This document shows positions 42,862 through 52,452 of a stretch of 64,000 bases of DNA, one piece after another. The notes under the pieces are model-generated. The model searched no databases, was not told the origin of the DNA, and worked only from the letters and a program-made list of their open reading frames with translations. This DNA is from Palsa-504 sp050011155 (GTDB taxonomy: Bacteria; Actinomycetota; Actinomycetes; Streptosporangiales; Streptosporangiaceae): positions 35,917 to 99,916 of the forward strand of contig JBEKJP010000016.1 in NCBI GenBank assembly GCA_050011155.1. The letters run 5' to 3'. How positions within the stretch are numbered: position 1 is the first letter of the stretch; every line of letters begins with the position of its first letter. The translations under genes and the position numbers were made by a program.

Positions 42862-44387
42862 TGCGGGCCGTCCACCTGGTACCCGCCGGGGTGGTCCTGG
42901 TGGCGCTGGCCGCCATCGGCGGCGTCGCGCAGCTCGATCACCCTGCCGCGCCACCGGCCGCCGCCTCCGCCGCCGTGATCCGGCAGGTAGCGGTCACCTC
43001 CGCGGCCCGCGCCTGTCCGCCCGCGGCCGGGAACGGCTCGACCCCGGTCACCCTGCTTGGCGGCCGGGCGGACGCGGCCGGGACGCCCGGCCCGGGGAGC
43101 CACATCGACCTGACCGCGCTGCCGCCGGCCGGCCAGACGCTGCGCCCGGCCAGCCCGGTCCGGGCGCAGAGCCCCGGCGTGGTCTCGCTGCTGACGCTGC
43201 CCGCCGGCACCGTCACGGGGAAGAAAGCCAGCCCGGTGGCCCAGGGCTGGTCGGTGACGGGCAGCGGCTCGATGGCCCAGTCCATGGAGGCCGAACTGGC
43301 CGACAGTACCGGAATGGCCAGCGTGCGCTGCAGCGCGCCCGGCTCTGACCTGTGGTTCGCCGGCCCCGGTCAGCAGAACGGCGCGTCGGAGATCACCGTT
43401 GACCTGATGAACGTCGACTCGCTGGCCGCGAGCGTGGACGTCAGCGTCATCACCGACGCCGGCCAGTCCCAGGCGGGTAACGACGCCGGGATCACGGTCC
43501 CGGCGCACCAGACCGTCACCGAGTCGCTGTCGTCGGTCGCCAGCGGGTCCAGCGTGGTCGCCATCGAGATCCACACCAGCATCGGCCGGGTCGCGGCTGA
43601 CGTGTCGGAAAGCTCCTCCGGCGGTGCGCCCAACTGGCTGCCAAGCACGGCCGCGCCGTCCACGCGGCTGGTGATCCCGGGCGTGCCGCCGTCGGGCAGC
43701 GCCGCCGGGCTGTTCGTCGCCGACCCGGGAGAATCGAGCGCCAAGGTAACCGTGACGGCGATCACGCCGCAGCAGAACTTCAGGCCGTTCGGCGCGCAGT
43801 CGATCGACCTGCCGGGCCAGTCGGCCTCCTACGTGGCCCTGTCGCCGCTGGGCGGCACCAACGCCGCGCTGGAGATCACCTCGAACGTGCCGGTCGTCGC
43901 CGGGGTGGTGGTGCCCGGCAGTGCCGCCACCGAGGCCACCGCGACCGCCGCCGCCACTGCGGCTACCGCGCCGACGGGCACCGCGGCCACCGCGCCGATC
44001 AGCGAGCAGGCCGTCGTAGCGGGTAACACCAGCGGCTCCGGCCTGGCCGCCTCGGTGGTGCTGTCGGCGCCCGGCGCCGCCGGGCGGGCCCAGCTGACCG
44101 AGATCGCCCCGGCCAGCCACGGCGGCGGCAGCGTGACCAGCAGCCAGGTGGTGGCGGTCAAGGCCGGCCGCACGCTGGTCACGCCGGTCGCCGCGCCGAA
44201 GGGCGCCAAGCACGGGGCGGCGTTCGCGGTCGTGATCACCCCGCTGGCCGGCTCCGGGCCGCTCTACGCCGCCCGGATCGAGACGAAGGACGGCAGCACC
44301 GTGGTCTCGATCATCCCGGCCGTCAGCGCGCTGACCACGATCAGCCTGCCCCCGGTCCGGGACACCTACGGCGCGATCTCGCCCTGA
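42861..44387 (+). CDS. DUF5719-family exported protein
   Basis: A 508-residue protein with an N-terminal hydrophobic signal anchor (LVPAGVVLVALAAIGGVAQL). The rest is Ser/Ala/Thr-rich extracytoplasmic sequence with repeated beta-sandwich segments of the kind SAKVTVTAITPQ and SASYVALSPLGG. Its ATG overlaps the glycosyltransferase stop (TGATG), so they are co-translated and probably work together in the envelope. An Ala/Thr-rich hinge at about 353-380 separates the main domain from the last 130 residues. No enzymatic motif. Confidence 0.8.
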   Translation: MRAVHLVPAGVVLVALAAIGGVAQLDHPAAPPAAASAAVIRQVAVTSAARACPPAAGNGSTPVTLLGGRADAAGTPGPGSHIDLTALPPAGQTLRPASPVRAQSPGVVSLLTLPAGTVTGKKASPVAQGWSVTGSGSMAQSMEAELADSTGMASVRCSAPGSDLWFAGPGQQNGASEITVDLMNVDSLAASVDVSVITDAGQSQAGNDAGITVPAHQTVTESLSSVASGSSVVAIEIHTSIGRVAADVSESSSGGAPNWLPSTAAPSTRLVIPGVPPSGSAAGLFVADPGESSAKVTVTAITPQQNFRPFGAQSIDLPGQSASYVALSPLGGTNAALEITSNVPVVAGVVVPGSAATEATATAAATAATAPTGTAATAPISEQAVVAGNTSGSGLAASVVLSAPGAAGRAQLTEIAPASHGGGSVTSSQVVAVKAGRTLVTPVAAPKGAKHGAAFAVVITPLAGSGPLYAARIETKDGSTVVSIIPAVSALTTISLPPVRDTYGAISP

Positions 44388-44408
44388 TACCGCGCCGCGG
44401 GCCCGGCA

Positions 44409-44460
44409 TGAAACCAGGCTTTGAGTGCGTTCTGACGCGGTGAACCCCGGGTTCCACGCC
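44409..44460. repeat. Dispersed ~50-bp repeat, copy 4 of 4
   Basis: TGAAACC at 44409, centre TGCGTTCTGACGCGG, GGGTTCCA near 44446. This copy is closest to that at 777. It is directly followed by three 15-bp tandem units (CGAGCCGCCCTCANG) at about 44465-44510, the last running into the end of the zincin-like gene. Confidence 0.6.
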
Positions 44461-44504
44461 GTTGCGAGCCGCCCTCACGCGAGCCGCCCTCAGCCGAGCC
44501 GCCC

Positions 44505-45020
44505 TCAGCCGAGCTCGCCGAAGCCGGGGTCGATGACTTCCGGGTCCACTCCGAGGATCTCGGCGAACTCCTCGACCACCACGTCGTAGAGCAGCTCGCT
44601 GAGCTCGTCCTCGTCTTCGGCCCGGGCCAGCAGCGGCCGCCGGAACAGCACGATGCGCGGCCCGCTGGCCGGGTGCTCCGGGTCGCTGGTGTCCGGCGAG
44701 GCCCGGACGACGCGGGCCAGGGGCACCCCGTCGCCGTCCATGATGTCGGCGTCGGGTACCTCCTGGACCGCGAACTCCACGTCGGAGAGCTCGGTCTCCC
44801 AGCGCGGCTCGAGCCGGGCCACCGCCTCCAGCACCAGGTCGTCGAACTGCTGGGAGCGGGTCCGGTACAGCGGCACGCCGGGCGGGAGCAGCGGGCCGCG
44901 CAGGCCGCGCCCGTGCCGGTCACGCCGCCGCGGCCGGGCGCCGGAACCAAGTCCGGGTCCCGAGCCAGGGTTCGGCCCGGAACCGGAATCTGGCCTGGCG
45001 CCGCCGTCACCGGTCTGCAT
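44505..45020 (-). CDS. Metallopeptidase-family (zincin-like, DUF1025) protein
   Basis: A 171-residue protein started at MQTGDG. After a Gly/Ser/Pro and Arg-rich N-terminus, the conserved part runs from FDDLVLEAVARLEPRWETELSDVEFAVQEVPD to the end. The family is the minimal zincin fold with HExxH in other bacteria; here the matching helix reads VVVEEFAEILGVDPEVIDPG, so both histidines are missing and peptidase activity is unlikely. Actinobacterial members commonly look like this. It is divergent from the DUF3499 gene, as in related genomes. Confidence 0.8.
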   Translation of the reverse strand: MQTGDGGARPDSGSGPNPGSGPGLGSGARPRRRDRHGRGLRGPLLPPGVPLYRTRSQQFDDLVLEAVARLEPRWETELSDVEFAVQEVPDADIMDGDGVPLARVVRASPDTSDPEHPASGPRIVLFRRPLLARAEDEDELSELLYDVVVEEFAEILGVDPEVIDPGFGELG

Positions 45021-45247
45021 AGTCACCGAGCGTATCTGATCAGCCCTTATAGAGGATAGCCGCGCCGCTCCGGAAGTCGGCCGGAGGCCCCGGCCGACTC
45101 GGGCAAGCCGCACAAAGCACGACACGACAATGGCGCGATGCTCCGGTGGTGGCTTTACCGGCCGCGGACAGATACCGTCACGGTTGTATCGTCACCGTCC
45201 CGGTTCCGGGACGTGGGTCCCTTTGGTGATGTGAGCGAGGTGGACTG

Positions 45248-45619
45248 GTGGGTTCTCGTTCCCGTTGCTGCTCACGCACCGCATGCAAGCATCCTCCTGT
45301 GTACACGCTGACCTACGTGTACCGTGACTCGACCGCGGTCCTCGGACCGCTAGCCGCCTACGTGGAGCCGCACAGCTACGACCTGTGCGAGAAGCACGCC
45401 GCCCGGCTCGTGGCGCCGCGCGGCTGGGATGTGGTGCGGTTGCCTATCGAGCCGGTCCAGGCCGATGACCTGGAGGCGCTGGCCAACGCGGTAATGGACA
45501 ACCCGCCGCGGCCCCGGCCGGACAGCCGGCCCGGCAAGGAGCCTGTCGGCCAGGGCGTCGAGGTCGGCCGCCGGGGACACCTGCGGGTGCTGCGCTCAGG
45601 GCCTCCCCAGGACCGATAG
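45248..45619 (+). CDS. DUF3499-family protein
   Basis: A 123-residue protein, GTG behind GAGGTGG. The conserved part is the first 75 residues: CSRTACKHPPVYTLTYVYRDSTAVLGPLA and PHSYDLCEKHAARL, with cysteines and histidines that could bind zinc. The C-terminal 45 residues are Pro/Arg-rich and variable. It lies immediately upstream of manB in many actinomycetes. Function unknown. Confidence 0.83.
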   Translation: MGSRSRCCSRTACKHPPVYTLTYVYRDSTAVLGPLAAYVEPHSYDLCEKHAARLVAPRGWDVVRLPIEPVQADDLEALANAVMDNPPRPRPDSRPGKEPVGQGVEVGRRGHLRVLRSGPPQDR

Positions 45620-45683
45620 GCTCGGCAGTGCCGCCCGCAGGGGGCGGGGGCATTGAGTCGTGTCATGGGAGGCAGGTCTCGCA

Positions 45684-47045
45684 TTGGGTGATCTCGCCAG
45701 CATCTTCAAGGCGTACGACATCAGGGGCGTCGTACCCGATCAGCTCGACGAGAGCGTGGCCGAGGCGATCGGCGCGGCGTTCGCCCGGGTCACCGGGGCC
45801 GCGACCATCGCGACCATGCACGACATGCGCACCTCGTCGGGACCGCTGGCGGCGGCGTTCGGCCGCGGCGCGGCCGCGCAGGGGGCCGACGTGATCGCCG
45901 GCGGTCTGGGCTCGACCGACGAGCTCTACTACGCCAGCGGCGATATGGGCGTGCCCGGCGCGATGATCACGGCCAGCCACAACCCGCCCAAGTACAACGG
46001 CATCAAGCTGTGCCGGGCCGGGGCCAAGCCGGTCGGCGTGCAGACGGGTCTGCCAGAGATCAAAAATTATGCCGAACGGGGTCTTGATCCTGCCCCGGTA
46101 CCCGGCACCGTCACCTCGCGGGACCTGCTCCTCGGTTACGCCGAGCACCTGAGGAAGCTCGTCGACATCTCCTCGATCCGGCCGCTCTCGGTGGCTGTCG
46201 ACGCGGGTAACGGGATGGCGGGCCTCACCGTGCCGAAGGTCTTCGAGGGGCTGCCGGTCAAGCTGATCCCGCTCTACTTCGAGCTCGACGGCACGTTCCC
46301 GAACCACGAGGCCAACCCCATCGACCCGGCGAACCTGGTCGACCTGCAGCGCGCGGTGACCGAGCACGGGGCGGACATCGGGCTCGCCTTCGACGGCGAC
46401 GCCGACCGCTGCTTCGTGGTGGACGAACGTGGCGAGGTCGTCTCGCCCTCGGTGCTCACCTCGCTGATCGCGACCAGGGAACTGGCCCGCGACCCGGGCT
46501 CGGCCATCATCCACAACCTGATCACCTCGCGCGCCGTGCCGGAGATCATCACGGAGGCTGGCGGCGTCCCGGTCCGCACCCGGGTCGGCCACTCGTTCAT
46601 CAAGGCCAAGATGGCGGAGTGCGGCGCGGTGTTCGGCGGCGAGCACTCGGGGCACTTCTACTTCAGGGACTTCTGGTTCGCCGACTCAGGGCTCCTGGCC
46701 GCGCTGCACACGCTGGCCGCCCTGGGTGAGCAGCCGCTGCCGCTGTCCGAGTTGCTCGCCCGGTACGGCCGGTATGTCGCCAGCGGGGAGATCAACTCCG
46801 ACGTCGCGGACCAGGCCGCCTCGACCGAGCAGGTCAGGCAGGCGTTCGCTGACCGGCCCGGGGTCAGCACCGACGAGCTCGACGGGCTCACCGTCGCCGC
46901 GCGCACGTGGTGGTTCAACGTGCGTCCGTCCAACACCGAGCCGCTGCTGCGGCTCAACGTCGAGGCGGAGGACGCCGTCACCATGGCGGCCGTGCGCGAC
47001 GAGGTGCTCGGCGTGGTCAGGGATAACACCGACCATTCCGGATAG
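45684..47045 (+). CDS. manB: Phosphomannomutase / phosphoglucomutase
   Basis: A 453-residue alpha-phosphohexomutase. The TTG at 45684 gives the family start LGDLASIFKAYDIRGVVPDQ; a GTG 24 bases upstream is possible. The phosphoserine loop is ITASHNPP (about 95-102), the Mg site is FDGDADRC and the sugar/phosphate loop RPSNTEP is near the end; HSGH in the third domain recognises the sugar. It interconverts mannose-6-phosphate and mannose-1-phosphate for GDP-mannose synthesis. It heads a tightly packed operon with the Trm112, isomerase and CDF genes. Confidence 0.9.
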   Translation: MGDLASIFKAYDIRGVVPDQLDESVAEAIGAAFARVTGAATIATMHDMRTSSGPLAAAFGRGAAAQGADVIAGGLGSTDELYYASGDMGVPGAMITASHNPPKYNGIKLCRAGAKPVGVQTGLPEIKNYAERGLDPAPVPGTVTSRDLLLGYAEHLRKLVDISSIRPLSVAVDAGNGMAGLTVPKVFEGLPVKLIPLYFELDGTFPNHEANPIDPANLVDLQRAVTEHGADIGLAFDGDADRCFVVDERGEVVSPSVLTSLIATRELARDPGSAIIHNLITSRAVPEIITEAGGVPVRTRVGHSFIKAKMAECGAVFGGEHSGHFYFRDFWFADSGLLAALHTLAALGEQPLPLSELLARYGRYVASGEINSDVADQAASTEQVRQAFADRPGVSTDELDGLTVAARTWWFNVRPSNTEPLLRLNVEAEDAVTMAAVRDEVLGVVRDNTDHSG

Positions 47046-47054
47046 AGGAGAACC

Positions 47055-47231
47055 ATGCAGATCGACGACTGGCTGCTCGACATCTTGGCCTGCCCCGAAT
47101 GCCACGCGCCGCTGCGCGTCGACGAGGACGCCAGCGAGCTCGTCTGCACCAGCGCCACCTGCGGCCTGGCCTACCCCGTACGCGACGACATCCCGGTCCT
47201 CCTGGTCGAAGAAGCCAGGCGCCCGAGCTAG
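47055..47231 (+). CDS. Trm112-family zinc-ribbon protein
   Basis: A 58-residue protein with AGAGGAG ahead of the ATG. LLDILACPECHAPL and LVCTSATCGLAYPVRDDIPVLL give two Cys pairs, CPEC and C-x4-C, forming the expected zinc ribbon. Trm112-like proteins stabilise methyltransferases in other domains of life; in actinobacteria they are mostly found in this manB-isomerase context. The TAG stop overlaps the GTG of the next gene by one base. Confidence 0.85.
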   Translation: MQIDDWLLDILACPECHAPLRVDEDASELVCTSATCGLAYPVRDDIPVLLVEEARRPS

Positions 47232-48463
47232 TGAGCGACGACTTGGACGGGTGGGGCGGGGCCGAGTTCACGTTCGCCGCCGACCGGCTCGACACCCCGG
47301 ACGTGGTCGAGGCGGCCGACCCCTCCGACATGCTGCGGCAGGTGGCCTCGGCGGCGGCTCAGGTCCGTACCGCGCTGCGGTCGTGCGCGGAGACCGACCT
47401 GTCGGCCTTCACCCCCGACGCCAGGCCGCGGGCCGTGGCCGTGGCCGGCCTGGGCGGCTCGGGCCTGGCCGGCGAGCTGCTCGGCGCCATCACCGGGTCG
47501 AGTAGCCCCGTCCAGGTGGTGACCACCCAGGCAGGACGGTTGCCGGGCTGGATCGGTGCCGCCGACGCGGTCATCGCGGTGTCCTGTTCGGGAACTACCA
47601 CCGAGACGCTCGCCGTCGCGGTCGAGGCGGCTAGGCGCGGCTGCCGGCTAGCGGGCGTCGGCGCCCCGGGGTCCCCGTTGCAGCAGATCGCGGAGCAAGC
47701 ACGGGCCCCGTTCGTCCCGGTCGTCGCGAGCGGCCTCCCGCGTTCGCTGCTCTGGGCCGCGGCCGTCCCGCTGCTGGTGATCGCAGGCCGGATGGGCATC
47801 ACCCGGATCGAGCCGGACGTCTACGAGCTGACGGCGACCCGGCTGGAAGAGATAGCGCACCAGTGCCGGCCGGCCAGCGAGTCGTTCGTCAACCCGGGCA
47901 AGTCGCTGGCCCTGGACCTGGTCGGCGCGCTGCCCATGGTGTGGGGGACCACCCCGCTGAGCGGGGTCGCGGCGCGGCGGTTCGTCAGCCAGCTGCTCCA
48001 GAACGCCAAGTACCCGGCGATCGCCGGGGTGCTGCCGGAGGCGGCGCACGGCCAGGTCGCCGCGTTCGACGGCCCGTTCGCCCCGCGCTCGTCCCGGCTG
48101 GCCGCGGCCAGCCCGGAGGAGCCCAGCTCGCCGCTGGCCGCCCCGGAGGACCTGTCCGGGTGGGGCCTCGGCTTCGAGGAGGAAGCCGAACCGTCCTCCG
48201 GCTTCACCCCGCTGCGCCTGATCCTGATCGCCGACCCGGGCGAGGACCAGCGGGTCGGCGCCCAGCGGGCGGCGATCGCCGAGCTCGCCGAGCAGCGCGG
48301 GGTCGGGCTGTCCGAGCTGGGCATGGACGGCGAGCATCCGCTGGTGCGGCTGGCCGGCGTCATCCAGCTGACCGACTACGCGAGCGTCTACCTGGCCATC
48401 GCGTCCGGGATCGACCCCGGCCAGACCGTGGCGATCCGGGACCTGAAGACCAGAGTCGAGTAA
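47231..48463 (+). CDS. SIS-domain phosphosugar isomerase (PGI/PMI type)
   Basis: A 410-residue protein with two SIS domains, similar to bifunctional phosphoglucose/phosphomannose isomerases. VAGLGGSGLAGELLGA (about 76-91), VSCSGTTTETLA and SLLWAAAVPLLVIAGR lie in the first; WGTTPLSGVAARRFVSQLLQNAKYPAI and LTDYASVYLAIASG in the second. A Pro/Glu/Ser-rich insert of about 35 residues (289-325) interrupts the second domain. Placed between manB and the CDF gene, it would link fructose-6-phosphate to mannose-6-phosphate. The stop overlaps the next start (TAATG). Confidence 0.86.
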   Translation: MSDDLDGWGGAEFTFAADRLDTPDVVEAADPSDMLRQVASAAAQVRTALRSCAETDLSAFTPDARPRAVAVAGLGGSGLAGELLGAITGSSSPVQVVTTQAGRLPGWIGAADAVIAVSCSGTTTETLAVAVEAARRGCRLAGVGAPGSPLQQIAEQARAPFVPVVASGLPRSLLWAAAVPLLVIAGRMGITRIEPDVYELTATRLEEIAHQCRPASESFVNPGKSLALDLVGALPMVWGTTPLSGVAARRFVSQLLQNAKYPAIAGVLPEAAHGQVAAFDGPFAPRSSRLAAASPEEPSSPLAAPEDLSGWGLGFEEEAEPSSGFTPLRLILIADPGEDQRVGAQRAAIAELAEQRGVGLSELGMDGEHPLVRLAGVIQLTDYASVYLAIASGIDPGQTVAIRDLKTRVE

Positions 48464-49644
48464 TGCGCGTCAACTGGCGCGAGATGAGAGCGGTGCTGGC
48501 GGCGCTCGCCGCCAACCTCGGCATCGCGATCACCAAGTTCGTCGCCTTCCTGCTCACCGGGTCGGCGTCGATGCTGGCCGAGTCGGTGCACTCGGTCGCC
48601 GACACCGGCAACGAGGTGCTGCTGCTGGTGGGCCGGGGCCGGTCCGACCGGCCGCGGTCGGAGAGCCACCCGTTCGGCTTCGGCCGCGAGCGGTACTTCT
48701 ACGGGTTCGTGGTGTCGGTCATGCTGTTCACCGTCGGCGCCGCCTTCTCGATCTACGATGGCGTCCACAAGGTGATCACCCCGGAGGAGATCCATGACTC
48801 GCTGATCGCGTTCATCGTGCTCGGCGTGTCCATGGTGGCGGAGGGGTTGTCGCTGCGGACCGGCATCCGCGAGGCGAACAAGGTACGGGGTGACCGTGGC
48901 TGGAGCACGTTCATCCGGCGCACCAAGTCGCCGGAGCTGCCCGTCGTCCTGCTCGAGGACACCGCCGCCCTGATCGGGCTGCTGTTCGCGTTCGCCGGGG
49001 TAGGGCTCTCGGTGGGCACCGGCAACGGCCGCTGGGACGGCGTGGGGTCGCTGGGTATCGGCGTGCTGCTGGCGACGGCCGCCGCCATCTTGGCCATGGA
49101 GATGAAGAGCCTGCTGATCGGCGAGGCGGCCAGTTCCGACGTGCAGCGGCGGATCGTCACCGCGCTCGAGGACGGCCCGGAGCTCGTCGGAGTCATCCAT
49201 CTGCGGACCGTCCACATCGGCCCGGATTCCGTGCTGGTCACCGCCAAGGTGGCGGTCCGCGAGGACGACTCGGCCGCGCAGCTCACCGCGGGCATCAACG
49301 CCGCCGAGGAGCGGGTGCGCGTCGCCGTCCCCATCGCGAAGACCATCTACCTGGAGCCGGACATCTACCGGCCGGACGAGGCCGACCAGGCGGATCCCTC
49401 GATCCGCTCCGCCCAGCAAGGCCACTCGGACGCCCCGCCCGACGACAGCGGCCCCAGGAAACCCGACAACCCCGAAAACCCCGCCCCCGCAGGCTCAGCC
49501 AACCCCGAGGACCTCGCTCCCGCCGAGTCTCCCCACCCTAAGCCCCCCGCCCCAGAGGCCACCCCCGCCACCCCCACCCCAGAAAGGGAGGGCCACCGTA
49601 CCGACCCCGGTGGCCAGGTGGCGCGGGAGACAAGCGGTACCTGA
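48463..49644 (+). CDS. Cation diffusion facilitator (CDF) family transporter
   Basis: A 393-residue transporter. TM helices start at ALAANLGIAITKFVAFLLTGSASMLAESVHSVADTGNEVLLLVG, where the SxxxAExxHSxxD segment carries the metal site in TM2. HPFGFGRERYFYGFVVSVMLF follows, then four more helices and a cytoplasmic domain (about 215-300). The last 90 residues are Pro/Glu/Ala-rich and unconserved. Exports zinc, iron or manganese; specificity cannot be read. It closes the manB operon. Confidence 0.88.
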   Translation: MRVNWREMRAVLAALAANLGIAITKFVAFLLTGSASMLAESVHSVADTGNEVLLLVGRGRSDRPRSESHPFGFGRERYFYGFVVSVMLFTVGAAFSIYDGVHKVITPEEIHDSLIAFIVLGVSMVAEGLSLRTGIREANKVRGDRGWSTFIRRTKSPELPVVLLEDTAALIGLLFAFAGVGLSVGTGNGRWDGVGSLGIGVLLATAAAILAMEMKSLLIGEAASSDVQRRIVTALEDGPELVGVIHLRTVHIGPDSVLVTAKVAVREDDSAAQLTAGINAAEERVRVAVPIAKTIYLEPDIYRPDEADQADPSIRSAQQGHSDAPPDDSGPRKPDNPENPAPAGSANPEDLAPAESPHPKPPAPEATPATPTPEREGHRTDPGGQVARETSGT

Positions 49645-49794
49645 GGGAAAAGCCCGCGACCCGCGCCAACCGGGTCGATGTGGAGTCAGGACCAGGCACT
49701 TCATGATCCCGAGGGGTTTTACCCCCGTTCGGGGCTGTTACAGGATCGGCTGCTCATGGGCCCGGTGCGGGACGGCTGGCGCATGATACCCCGG

Positions 49795-49846
49795 GCATGA
49801 CGCCCCGTGCCATACCCCGCGCATGACGCCCCGTGTCGTGCCCCGC
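49795..49846. repeat. Two adjacent 26-bp direct repeats
   Basis: Each unit begins GCATGACGCCCCGTG and ends CCCCGC; they differ at three positions. A shortened relative (GCATGATACCCCGG) sits just upstream at 49781. No spacers, so not a CRISPR array. Confidence 0.6.
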
Positions 49847-50201
49847 CAGGCGCAGGAGCACCACCAGCACCACCAGCCGCAAACCTTCACCCGCACCTGC
49901 AAGTTAACCGGGTGGATCGGGGCTTCCGGGTGAAAAAGGGGGACCATGATGCACCAAAATCACCCCGGAGCCCGAAATCACCCCGCTAATCCCGCGGAAC
50001 AGCGCACCACCAGCCCCCCAGGACACCACAGCACCTGGCGGGCACGCTACCCAGCCAGCCGGCGACCACGAGACACCATGATCCTGCGACAGTCCCGTTC
50101 CGGGGGCAAAAGCCTTCGCGATCACGGGAAAGCGCCGCGGGAACGGGAATGGAGCCGGCCCGGGGCATAGAAAAGCCAACTCGTTAATGATCGGCGACTC
50201 C

Positions 50202-50232
50202 TAACCGGGACGATGTCACATCGACCCGGTTG
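50202..50232. repeat. 31-base imperfect palindrome, copy 2
   Basis: Arms TAACCGGGACGATGT and ACATCGACCCGGTT flank one base, with one mismatched pair in the stem. Homologous to 15786-15816, and the flanking bases (a -GTGCC-GAGTGACG- stretch) are also alike. Confidence 0.55.
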
Positions 50233-50325
50233 GATGTGGTGCCCGAGTGACGAATGGGGCGGAAGGGGTTGCAGCTGCGGGGCCGGGGTCCGGCTCGCAG
50301 CCCTAGCGGATCCCGAGGCTGATCC

Positions 50326-50838
50326 TCAGCGGCGGGAGAGCAGGCGCAGGGCGCGTTCCTTCTCGAAGTCGAGGGCGCGACCGGGGGTGGGCGCGATGCG
50401 GCCGAGGCGGCGGCCGAGGTCGGCCACGGCCGCCCGGACCTGGGGTTCGGCCAGCACGCGCAGGCCGAAGGCCAGGGAAGCGGGGCTGATGTCGTACTGG
50501 CGCTCGAGTTCGAGCGCGGCGGCGACCGCCTCCAGGTCGGCCTCGCTGAACTGCCGGTGCGTCGGCCCGTGCCCGGCGCCGGCCACTGTCGATCCGGCCG
50601 CTGTCGATCCGGCCGCCGCGCCCGCCGGCCCCGTCCCCGGCCCCGTCCCCGGCCCCGGCCGCCCCGTGCCCGCCCCAGCCGCTCGAGCCGGAGCCCCAGC
50701 CGCTCGAGCCGGAGCCACAGCGCGCCCGGACAGGTCGGCCAGGGGGTCGCGGACCTGGGGGAGCAGGCCGAGTTCCTCGCGGTAGCGGAGCATGCGAGCC
50801 GATGTTCCCAGCCGCCGCGCGGCCTCCGAGATGCGCAT
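50326..50838 (-). CDS. MerR-family regulator with expanded wing
   Basis: A 170-residue protein. Residues 1-30 are a MerR HTH (MRISEAARRLGTSARMLRYREELGLLPQ). The wing should continue within about 15 residues to a G-x-HRQF motif, but here about 65 residues of Ala/Gly/Thr/Pro repeats (GTGPGTGP, AAGSTAAGSTVAG) separate it from THRQFSEADLEAV. A coiled-coil dimer region follows. The insertion keeps the frame and consists of short tandem units, so it looks like repeat expansion rather than a domain. It is divergent from sahH and may regulate it. Confidence 0.7.
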   Translation of the reverse strand: MRISEAARRLGTSARMLRYREELGLLPQVRDPLADLSGRAVAPARAAGAPARAAGAGTGRPGPGTGPGTGPAGAAAGSTAAGSTVAGAGHGPTHRQFSEADLEAVAAALELERQYDISPASLAFGLRVLAEPQVRAAVADLGRRLGRIAPTPGRALDFEKERALRLLSRR

Positions 50839-50954
50839 AACCACCAATCTAACAATTTCACGTTAAGAACGCTCTCCAAAAAGTGCGATGACCGCCGGTC
50901 GTCCCGTAGCGTGTGAGCAGACGAAGAGTCACCCAGAGAACTTAGGGAGAATGC
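50839..50954. promoter_or_regulatory. MerR/sahH divergent promoter region
   Basis: The A+T-rich core (about 50845-50870) has TAAC (50850) and GTTA (50862) in inverted orientation, which would fit a MerR operator. sahH has TTAGGGAGA shortly before its ATG. I see no SAH riboswitch core in the 115-base gap. Confidence 0.35.
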
Positions 50955-52400
<1,446 letters not shown>

Positions 52401-52410
52401 CATCGCTGAC

Positions 52411-52440
52411 GCGGGCCTCGCCGCCGGGGGCGAGGCCCGC
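52411..52440 (+). terminator. Perfect 12-bp hairpin after sahH
   Basis: GCGGGCCTCGCC (52411-52422) and GGCGAGGCCCGC (52429-52440) pair completely around GCCGGG. It would be a strong terminator or attenuator for sahH. The same bases also encode a family-like N-terminus in frame with the next gene, so a double role is possible. Confidence 0.6.
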
Positions 52441-52452
52441 ATCCGTTACGCG

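Larger units (their letters stand above)
49645..50325. other. Long intergenic region with tandem and palindromic repeats
   Basis: About 680 bases without a credible gene. It holds two adjacent 26-bp repeats (49795-49846), a degenerate partial copy just before them, a 31-base imperfect palindrome (50202-50232) and, after it, bases resembling the start of dispersed segment II. No RNA gene was recognised. Confidence 0.5.

Noticed and set aside
39205..42954. 1249-codon minus-strand frame opposite the large glycosyltransferase
   Set aside because: Its product is Arg/Gly/Gln-rich with no domain; it is the antisense shadow of a G+C-rich gene whose plus-strand product has clear GT and TM features.
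50839..50954. SAH riboswitch upstream of sahH
   Set aside because: The 115-base gap lacks the conserved GAGGAGCG-type core and pairing pattern of that riboswitch.
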